Positions 7,872-13,060 of a stretch of 13,060 nt of DNA are shown here, one piece after another. The notes beneath the pieces were generated by a model. The model ran no database searches. It was not told the DNA's origin and saw only the letters and a list, made by a program, of their open reading frames with translations. Every line of letters starts with the position of its first letter. Positions within the stretch are counted from its first letter, which is position 1. The position numbers were made by a program, and so were the translations under genes. This DNA is from Burkholderiales bacterium (GTDB lineage Bacteria; Pseudomonadota; Gammaproteobacteria; Burkholderiales; Burkholderiaceae_C), in the NCBI GenBank assembly GCA_025354615.1, contig JANXMO010000516.1:1-13060 (forward strand), in the 5' to 3' direction.

Positions 7872-8383
7872 TGAAAAGTTTGTCTGTACGTCTGCTGGCT
7901 GCGGCCGCACTGGTGTGTTGCATGACAGCGGCACACAGCCAGGAACTGAAAATAGGCTATGTCAACAGCGACCGCGTGTTGCGTGACGCCACCCCCGCCA
8001 AAGCCGCTCAAAGCAAGCTCGAAGCCGAGTTCTCTAAGCGCGAGAAAGACATGGGCGACATTGCCAACCGGTTGAAAACCGCGAGCGACAAACTCGAGAA
8101 AGACGCACCCACGCTGGCCGAATCGGAACGCAGCCGCCGCCAGCGGGATTTGGTCGAGCAGGACCGTGAATTCCAGCGCAAGCGCCGCGAATTTCAAGAA
8201 GACTTGAATCAGCGCAAGAACGAAGAGCTGTCGGGTGTCGTGGAGCGCGCCAACAAAGTCATCAAGCAAATTTTCGAAACCGAAAAGTACGACTTGATCA
8301 TTCAGGAAGCAGTGTTTGCCGGCCCGCGCGTCGACATCACCGACAAGGTGATCAAGGCCCTCAACGCCCAGGGTGGCAAGTAA
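7871..8383 (+). CDS. skp: Periplasmic chaperone Skp (OmpH family)
   Basis: Skp is a trimeric periplasmic holdase that carries unfolded outer-membrane proteins from the Sec translocon to BAM. The 170-residue precursor has a clear signal peptide (K2, R7, then [14 protein letters not shown]) with likely cleavage after S23. The mature chain begins with the conserved [13 protein letters not shown] strand. A long, highly charged coiled-coil segment (about residues 45-125, rich in K, E, R and Q) forms the tentacle arms. The C-terminal [25 protein letters not shown] strand-helix returns to the trimer body. Length and pattern match the family. Its ATG shares one base with the bamA stop, consistent with the two acting together, and its last 11 bases are shared with lpxD. 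Confidence 0.96.
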   Translation: MKSLSVRLLAAAALVCCMTAAHSQELKIGYVNSDRVLRDATPAKAAQSKLEAEFSKREKDMGDIANRLKTASDKLEKDAPTLAESERSRRQRDLVEQDREFQRKRREFQEDLNQRKNEELSGVVERANKVIKQIFETEKYDLIIQEAVFAGPRVDITDKVIKALNAQGGK

Positions 8384-9566
8384 CGCCGACAACGCCCCGC
8401 TCCACCCGGGGCAGCAAGCCGGGTCTGCGGCCAGCTTTGCACTCGGCGATATTGCGGCCGGTATCGGCGGCACGTTGTGGGGCAACCCGGCTCTGCGCAT
8501 CAGCCGCATTGGCCCGTTGAAACAGGCCGATGCGTCAACACTGACGTTTTTGTCGAACCCGCGTTACCTGCCGCAGTTGGCTGAGACGCGCGCGGCCTGT
8601 GTGATCGTGGCCCCCGCATGGCTGGAAGCGGCCCGCGCCCGCGGTGCCGCCATCGCCGCCGACGACCCTTATCTGTGCTTTGCCCGGCTGACGCAGTGGT
8701 GGGTTCAACACATGCGCCGCAAGGTGCCGGCGGTGATTCACCCGAGTGCTGTGGTCGACCCCACAGCACAGGTGGGTGAGGGCGTGTCGATTGGCGCCCT
8801 GGCCGTGGTGGAAGCGGGCGCAGTGCTGAGCACTGGCTGCAGCATTGGCGCGCATGGCTACATCGGCGCTCACGCACAGGTCGGCGCCGGCACCCAATTG
8901 GCGGCGCGGGTGACGTTGGGTGAGCGCTGCCAGATCGGGGCGCGCGGCATCGTCCACAGCGGTGCGGTGATCGGCGCCGACGGCTTCGGCTTTGCGCCGC
9001 GCCACATCGATGGCCAAAGGCAAGGCTGGGAAAAAATCGAACAATTGGGCACGGTGCGCATTGGAAACGACGTCGAAATTGGTGCCAACACCTGCATCGA
9101 TCGCGGCGCGCTTGATGACACCGTGATCGAAGACGGCGTCAAGATCGACAACCTGGTGCAAATCGCTCACAACGTGCGCGTTGGCGCGCACACGGCGATT
9201 GCAGGGTGTACGGGTGTGGCCGGCAGTGCGGTGATCAGCCCGCACTGCACCGTGGGCGGCGCCGGCATCGTGCTGGGCCATCTGACGCTCGGCGAGCGGG
9301 TCAACATCTCGGCGGCGTCGGTCGTCATGCGTTCGATTCACCAAGCTGGCACTTACAGCGGCATCTTTCCCATCGACGACAATAAGTCCTGGGAAAAAAA
9401 CGCCGCCACCCTGCGCCAGTTGCACGGCCTGCGAGACCGGTTGCGGGCACTTGAACGCACCGCTGCTGTCAACACGGCTCCCTTCGCACCCCAACCCACG
9501 CCTGACGATGGACATTCACCAGATCCTGCAGAAACTGCCGCACCGTTACCCCTTTCTGCTGGTTGA
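8373..9566 (+). CDS. lpxD: UDP-3-O-acylglucosamine N-acyltransferase, GTG start and extended C-terminus
   Basis: LpxD transfers a 3-hydroxyacyl chain from ACP to the 2-amino group of UDP-3-O-acylglucosamine, the third step of lipid A synthesis. An N-terminal uridine-binding domain (about residues 20-120, including LTFLSNPRY and [10 protein letters not shown]) is followed by a left-handed beta-helix of hexapeptide repeats. The catalytic His is H266 in QIAHN, and H303 in LGHL is also conserved. [23 protein letters not shown] and [18 protein letters not shown] are typical. No ATG is available; GTG 8373, inside the end of skp, is the best start but has only a weak ribosome site. At 397 residues it is longer than E. 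coli LpxD (341), partly from about 20 extra N-terminal residues and partly from a proline-rich tail (363-397) whose end is read from fabZ sequence. Confidence 0.95.
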   Translation: MASNADNAPLHPGQQAGSAASFALGDIAAGIGGTLWGNPALRISRIGPLKQADASTLTFLSNPRYLPQLAETRAACVIVAPAWLEAARARGAAIAADDPYLCFARLTQWWVQHMRRKVPAVIHPSAVVDPTAQVGEGVSIGALAVVEAGAVLSTGCSIGAHGYIGAHAQVGAGTQLAARVTLGERCQIGARGIVHSGAVIGADGFGFAPRHIDGQRQGWEKIEQLGTVRIGNDVEIGANTCIDRGALDDTVIEDGVKIDNLVQIAHNVRVGAHTAIAGCTGVAGSAVISPHCTVGGAGIVLGHLTLGERVNISAASVVMRSIHQAGTYSGIFPIDDNKSWEKNAATLRQLHGLRDRLRALERTAAVNTAPFAPQPTPDDGHSPDPAETAAPLPLSAG

Positions 9567-9945
9567 CCGGGTGCTGGAAATTGAGCACGGCAAGCGAATC
9601 GTTGCGTTGAAAAACGTCTCGATCAACGAGCCCTATTTCGTTGGCCATTTTCCGCAACGCCCGGTCATGCCCGGCGTGCTGATGATCGAAGCGCTGGCCC
9701 AGGCCGCGGCCTTGTTGTCATTCGATGCCATGGGCGCATCGCCTGACGACAAGACGATCTACTACTTTGCTGGCATTGACGCGGCACGTTTCAAACGCCC
9801 CGTCGAACCGGGCGACCAGCTGATGCTGCACGTGACGCTGGAGCGCATGCGTGCCGGCCTCTTCAAGTACAAGGGCCGCGGCATGGTGGGCGGCGAGCTG
9901 GCCGTGGAAGCCGAGCTGATGTGCACGATGCGCTCTTTCGCCTGA
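9508..9945 (+). CDS. fabZ: 3-hydroxyacyl-ACP dehydratase FabZ
   Basis: FabZ dehydrates 3-hydroxyacyl-ACP to trans-2-enoyl-ACP in fatty-acid elongation, competing with LpxA and LpxD for the same substrates. The 145-residue hot-dog-fold protein carries [13 protein letters not shown] at the N-terminus. The catalytic pair is H47 ([16 protein letters not shown]) and E61, followed by [21 protein letters not shown] is also typical. ATG 9508 is preferred because it gives the canonical [16 protein letters not shown] start; the frame is open further upstream to 9451 without family-like sequence. The first 59 bases lie inside the 3' end of lpxD in another frame. No obvious Shine-Dalgarno precedes it, so coupling with lpxD translation is plausible. 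Confidence 0.97.
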   Translation: MDIHQILQKLPHRYPFLLVDRVLEIEHGKRIVALKNVSINEPYFVGHFPQRPVMPGVLMIEALAQAAALLSFDAMGASPDDKTIYYFAGIDAARFKRPVEPGDQLMLHVTLERMRAGLFKYKGRGMVGGELAVEAELMCTMRSFA

Positions 9946-9967
9946 AGCGCTCCAGGCAACTGTGGCC

Positions 9968-10768
9968 ATGGCCTCTGCTTCCATTCACCCCACGGCGCTG
10001 GTCGACCCGGCCTGTGAGCTGGGCACCGGCGTCACGATCGGCGCCTATACGCTGATCGGGCCGCATGTGCGGGTGGGTGATGACACATCGATCGGCGCGC
10101 ACTGCGTGATCGAAGGCCGCACCACCATTGGTCGAGACAACCACATTTTCCAGTTCTGTTCGCTGGGCGCTGCGCCACAAGACAAAAAATATGCCGGCGA
10201 ACCCACCGCACTGGACATTGGTGACGGCAACACCATCCGCGAGTTCTGCACCTTCAATTTGGGCACCTTGCAAGACAGCGGCGTGACCCGCGTCGGCGAC
10301 CACAATTGGATCATGGCCTACGTGCACCTTGCGCACGACGTGCAACTGGGCAGCCACACCGTGCTGGCCAACAACGCCACCCTGGCCGGCCATGTCCACG
10401 TGGGCGACCACACCATCATCGGCGGCCTGACTGGCGTGCACCAGTTCGTACAGATTGGCGCTTTTGTCTTCGTCGGCTTTGCCAGCGCGGTGACGCAGGA
10501 CGTGCCGCCCTTCCTGCTGGTCGACGGCAACCCGCTGGCGGTGCGCGGGCCGCACCTTGAAGGCCCGCGCCGCCACGGTTTTTCGGCCGAACGGCTGGCC
10601 GCGCTCAAACAAATGCACCGCGAGCTGTACCGATCGGGCAAAACGCTGGCCAATGCCACCGCCGCCATTGCAGCGCTCGGTGAAGCCGCCACCGAGCCGG
10701 GCGTGCGAACCGACGTGGCAGCCATGACCGATTTTCTCGCCGCCTCGCGGCGTGGCATTGCCCGCTGA
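9968..10768 (+). CDS. lpxA: UDP-N-acetylglucosamine acyltransferase
   Basis: LpxA performs the first lipid A step, O-acylation of UDP-GlcNAc from 3-hydroxyacyl-ACP, as a cytosolic trimer. The 266-residue protein has hexapeptide-repeat beta-helix sequence ([21 protein letters not shown] and so on). K74 lies in KKYAGEPT, H120 and the catalytic H123 in [16 protein letters not shown] follows, and HQF is at 158-160. A C-terminal helical domain ([19 protein letters not shown]) completes it. Compared with E. coli LpxA, several substrate-contact or ruler positions differ (N97, L98, F171, P189, H196, H203). ATG 9968 gives a family-like start. GTG at 9962 is also possible and sits at better spacing (five bases) from an AGG at 9954-9956. 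It lies between fabZ and lpxB, the standard order. Confidence 0.95.
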   Translation: MASASIHPTALVDPACELGTGVTIGAYTLIGPHVRVGDDTSIGAHCVIEGRTTIGRDNHIFQFCSLGAAPQDKKYAGEPTALDIGDGNTIREFCTFNLGTLQDSGVTRVGDHNWIMAYVHLAHDVQLGSHTVLANNATLAGHVHVGDHTIIGGLTGVHQFVQIGAFVFVGFASAVTQDVPPFLLVDGNPLAVRGPHLEGPRRHGFSAERLAALKQMHRELYRSGKTLANATAAIAALGEAATEPGVRTDVAAMTDFLAASRRGIAR

Positions 10769-10793
10769 CAACACCCTTGGCCTTGCATGATCG

Positions 10794-11957
10794 ATGAGTA
10801 ACGGCGACAGTGACGGCGACAAATCCTTGCAACTGGCCCTGGTGGCCGGCGAAACCTCGGGCGACTTGCTGGGCGGCCTGCTGCTTGGCGGCTTGAAAGC
10901 CCGCTGGCCCGCGCTGCAGGCCAGCGGCATCGGCGGCCCGCGCATGCTCGGCCACGGCTTCAACGCCGAATGGAAGAGTGACCAGCTGGCGGTGCGTGGC
11001 TATGTCGAAGTGCTGGCGCATTACCGCAGGATTGCCGCCATTCGCCGTGCCCTGGCTCAGCGCCTGCTGGCCGAGCGGCCCGATGCTTTCATCGGCATTG
11101 ACGCGCCCGATTTCAACCTGGGCCTGGAGGCCCAGCTGCGCAAAGCCGGTATCAAAACCGTGCATTTCATCAGCCCGTCGATCTGGGCCTGGCGCGGCAA
11201 GCGGCTGGACGCCATTACCCGCGCGGTTGATTTGATGCTGTGCGTGTTCCCGTTCGAGCCAGCGCTGTATGCCAAGCGCGGCATCGAAGCCCGCTACGTC
11301 GGCCACCCGCTGGCCGACGTCATTCCGCTCGACGTGCCGCGCAGCGCCAGCCGTCAGGCGCTGGGCCTGAGCGACGAAAGCCGGGTGGTGGCGCTGCTGC
11401 CCGGCAGCCGGCGCAGCGAGATCGAGTCCATCGCCCCGCTGCTGCTGGCTGCCGCGGCCGAGCTGCAGCGGCAACGCCCGGGTTTGCGCTTTTTGCTGCC
11501 CGCCGCACCCGGGCTGCGCAGCCTGATCGAGCCGCTGCTGGCCGCGCATGCTGGCGGCGCCGCTGTCACCCTGCTCGACGGCCGCTCGCACGAGGCGCTG
11601 GCGGCTTGTGACGTGGCGCTGGTGGCCAGTGGCACGGCCACCCTCGAAGCTGCTCTGTTCAAGCGGCCCATGGTCATCACCTACCGCATGCACTGGCTGA
11701 GTTGGCAGTTGATGAAACGCCGCGCTTACCTGCCCTGGGTCGGCCTGCCAAACATCTTGCTCAACGACAGCGTCGTGCCCGAACGGGTGCAAGAGGCGGC
11801 CACGCCCAAAGCGCTGGCATGCGCGGCACTCGACTGGCTCGACGACCCGGCGCGCTGCGCCGCCCTGGCCGCGCGCTTCCACACCCTGCACCAGCTGCTG
11901 CGCCGCAATACCGCGCAAGCCGCCACCGATGCCATCGGCCAGCTACTGGGCCGCTGA
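10794..11957 (+). CDS. lpxB: Lipid-A-disaccharide synthase
   Basis: LpxB joins UDP-2,3-diacylglucosamine and lipid X through a beta-1,6 bond, giving the tetra-acylated lipid A disaccharide phosphate at the inner face of the inner membrane. The 387-residue GT-B glycosyltransferase shows the N-terminal [12 protein letters not shown] loop, [17 protein letters not shown] and the hallmark [17 protein letters not shown], the nucleotide-binding [10 protein letters not shown] and the donor-site [17 protein letters not shown] region follow. Length matches the family (E. coli 382). ATG 10794 has no strong Shine-Dalgarno; another ATG seven bases upstream opens only a four-codon frame that overlaps this start. 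The last 29 bases overlap rnhB in another frame. Confidence 0.96.
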   Translation: MSNGDSDGDKSLQLALVAGETSGDLLGGLLLGGLKARWPALQASGIGGPRMLGHGFNAEWKSDQLAVRGYVEVLAHYRRIAAIRRALAQRLLAERPDAFIGIDAPDFNLGLEAQLRKAGIKTVHFISPSIWAWRGKRLDAITRAVDLMLCVFPFEPALYAKRGIEARYVGHPLADVIPLDVPRSASRQALGLSDESRVVALLPGSRRSEIESIAPLLLAAAAELQRQRPGLRFLLPAAPGLRSLIEPLLAAHAGGAAVTLLDGRSHEALAACDVALVASGTATLEAALFKRPMVITYRMHWLSWQLMKRRAYLPWVGLPNILLNDSVVPERVQEAATPKALACAALDWLDDPARCAALAARFHTLHQLLRRNTAQAATDAIGQLLGR

Positions 11958-12558
11958 GCTCAAAGCGCTGCGCATCGACGGCCCGCGCCTGATCGCTGGT
12001 GTTGATGAAGCCGGCCGCGGCCCGCTGGCCGGGCCGGTGGTGGCCGCGGCGGTCATTCTTCACCCGCGCCAGGGCTTCAAGGGACTGAATGACTCGAAAC
12101 AAGTATCGCCGCGCAACCGCGAACGCCTCTTCGACGAAATCCACGCCCAGGCGCTGTGCTGCAGCATCGGTCAGGCCAGCGTTGAGGAAATCGACCAGCT
12201 GAACATCTTGCAAGCCACGCTGCTGGCGATGCAGCGCGCCGTCGCCGGCCTGCGGCTGCGGCCGCAGCACGTGCTGGTCGACGGCAACCGGGCTCCGGCG
12301 CTGCCGATGCGGGTCGACACCATCGTCCAGGGCGACGCCAAAGTGGCGGCGATTTCGGCCGCCTCCATTCTGGCCAAGGTGCACCGTGACCGCTGGTGCC
12401 TGGAACTGCATGCGCGCCATCCTGGCTATGGGTTTGACGTGCACAAAGGCTACCCAACGCCTGCGCACTTGGCAGCGCTGCGCGCACAAGGCGCCTGCAG
12501 CGAGCACCGCCGCTCGTTTGCGCCGGTGCGAGCCGCATTGCAGGGCGCTGGCGCATGA
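11929..12558 (+). CDS. rnhB: Ribonuclease HII
   Basis: RNase HII cuts the RNA strand of RNA/DNA hybrids and starts removal of single ribonucleotides from DNA. The 209-residue protein contains the metal-binding D26-E27 in [18 protein letters not shown]118 in LVDGNR and the [20 protein letters not shown] block (from about 135). The substrate-recognition [15 protein letters not shown] and the terminal HRRSFAPV are also present. The usual DSKKL is DSKQV here. ATG 11929 lies 29 bases inside lpxB; no later in-frame ATG occurs before the catalytic motif, so the overlap is hard to avoid. Its pairing with lpxB is conserved in Proteobacteria. The stop overlaps the next gene's ATG by four bases. Confidence 0.96.
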   Translation: MPSASYWAAELKALRIDGPRLIAGVDEAGRGPLAGPVVAAAVILHPRQGFKGLNDSKQVSPRNRERLFDEIHAQALCCSIGQASVEEIDQLNILQATLLAMQRAVAGLRLRPQHVLVDGNRAPALPMRVDTIVQGDAKVAAISAASILAKVHRDRWCLELHARHPGYGFDVHKGYPTPAHLAALRAQGACSEHRRSFAPVRAALQGAGA

Positions 12559-13060
12559 CGCCGCTGCTGCGCCGCGTGGCCTCGCGCGACAACCCCTTGC
12601 TGCAGCGTTTGCGCAAGCTGGGCGGCGACCCCGGCGCCTACCGCAAGCTCGGCGAGCTGTGGCTGGAAGGCGACCATTTATGCGCCGCCTTCATCCACCA
12701 CGGCGGCACGCCGTTGCAGGCGGTGATCAGCGAACAAGCTTGGGACAACCAACCCGGACTGCGCGCGCTGGCCCGGCAAGCACCGCTGGTTTCGCTGCTG
12801 CCACCGGCGTTGATGGCCAGCATCACCGCGCTTGAAAGCCCATCACCCCTCGGTTATCTCATTGCCCTGCCGGCGTTCGAAGCTCTTGCGGTGCAGGCGC
12901 TGCCCAGTGTCGTGCTCGACCGCCTGCAGGACGCTGGCAACGTTGGCGCCGTGCTGCGCAGCGCGGCGGCTTTCGGCATCAAGCAGGTGCTGGCGCTGAC
13001 CGGCACCGCCGCGCTGTGGTCGCCCAAAGTGCTGCGCGCCGGCATGGGGGCGCACTTCGG
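12555..13060 (+). CDS. TrmH/SpoU-family RNA 2'-O-methyltransferase, 3'-truncated by window edge
   Basis: The frame starts at ATG 12555, overlapping the rnhB stop as ATGA, and stays open for 168 codons to the window end. The N-terminal part (about residues 1-110) looks like the SpoU substrate-binding domain: an [20 protein letters not shown] opening, LEGDHL and [13 protein letters not shown], corresponding to the family's E-x-P-x-G segment. SPOUT motif 1 follows from V119: [23 protein letters not shown], with N129 and R135 as likely active-site residues. [11 protein letters not shown] sits at the cut end. The family transfers methyl groups from S-adenosylmethionine to ribose 2'-OH in rRNA or tRNA. 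The knotted C-terminal motifs 2 and 3 are outside the window, so the target RNA and a specific name (for example rlmB) cannot be fixed. Confidence 0.9.
   Translation, partial: MTPLLRRVASRDNPLLQRLRKLGGDPGAYRKLGELWLEGDHLCAAFIHHGGTPLQAVISEQAWDNQPGLRALARQAPLVSLLPPALMASITALESPSPLGYLIALPAFEALAVQALPSVVLDRLQDAGNVGAVLRSAAAFGIKQVLALTGTAALWSPKVLRAGMGAHF

Noticed and set aside
8535..9515. 326-codon minus-strand frame over lpxD
   Set aside because: The hexapeptide repeats of lpxD give regular codon patterns that read as a repetitive antisense frame. It is not a plausible protein.
9863..10963. 366-codon minus-strand frame over fabZ, lpxA and lpxB
   Set aside because: It is antisense to three conserved genes and shows no family resemblance; a composition artefact.
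10605..11918. 437-codon open frame on the minus strand across lpxA and lpxB
   Set aside because: It mirrors the lpxB coding frame, its composition is typical of antisense translation of GC-rich DNA, and it has no recognisable domain or ribosome site.

Overview
The window is one continuous, entirely plus-strand gene cluster of a Gram-negative bacterium. Base composition is GC-rich, with third codon positions mostly G or C. The gene order pyrH-frr-uppS-cdsA-dxr-rseP-bamA-skp-lpxD-fabZ-lpxA-lpxB-rnhB-(TrmH-family methyltransferase) is the conserved envelope-biogenesis block of Proteobacteria. The protein sequences, and a SpoU/TrmH-type methyltransferase directly after rnhB, point to Betaproteobacteria, order Burkholderiales, most likely Comamonadaceae or a close relative. 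This placement is inferred from remembered family sequences, not from a search.

Layout: 1-668 is the 3' part of pyrH (UMP kinase), cut by the window edge. 707-1267 is frr (ribosome recycling factor). 1331-2074 is uppS, 2082-2927 cdsA, 2968-4167 dxr and 4164-5540 rseP. 5550-7871 is bamA and 7871-8383 skp. 8373-9566 is lpxD, 9508-9945 fabZ, 9968-10768 lpxA and 10794-11957 lpxB. 11929-12558 is rnhB. 12555-13060 is the 5' part of a TrmH/SpoU-family RNA methyltransferase that runs off the right edge. No gap exceeds about 65 bases, and I saw no tRNA, rRNA, CRISPR array, insertion sequence, convincing terminator or internal promoter.

The genes serve translation and envelope construction. pyrH and frr supply nucleotides and ribosome recycling. 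dxr makes isoprenoid precursor, and uppS turns the downstream prenyl diphosphates into the undecaprenyl carrier. cdsA makes CDP-diacylglycerol for phospholipids. rseP is the site-2 protease of envelope stress signalling. bamA and skp insert and chaperone outer-membrane proteins. lpxA, lpxD and lpxB carry out early lipid A steps, while fabZ competes for the same 3-hydroxyacyl-ACP pool. Six gene junctions overlap (4, 1, 11, 59, 29 and 4 bases) and others are separated by fewer than ten bases, so co-transcription and translational coupling are likely.

This is a housekeeping region and I found no undescribed system. The points worth a second look are local: substitutions at several substrate-contact and acyl-ruler positions of LpxA, including an apparent His/Asn exchange; a 59-base lpxD/fabZ overlap that encodes an unusual LpxD tail; a 14-codon mini-ORF that exactly bridges cdsA and dxr; and a non-ATG start for uppS.
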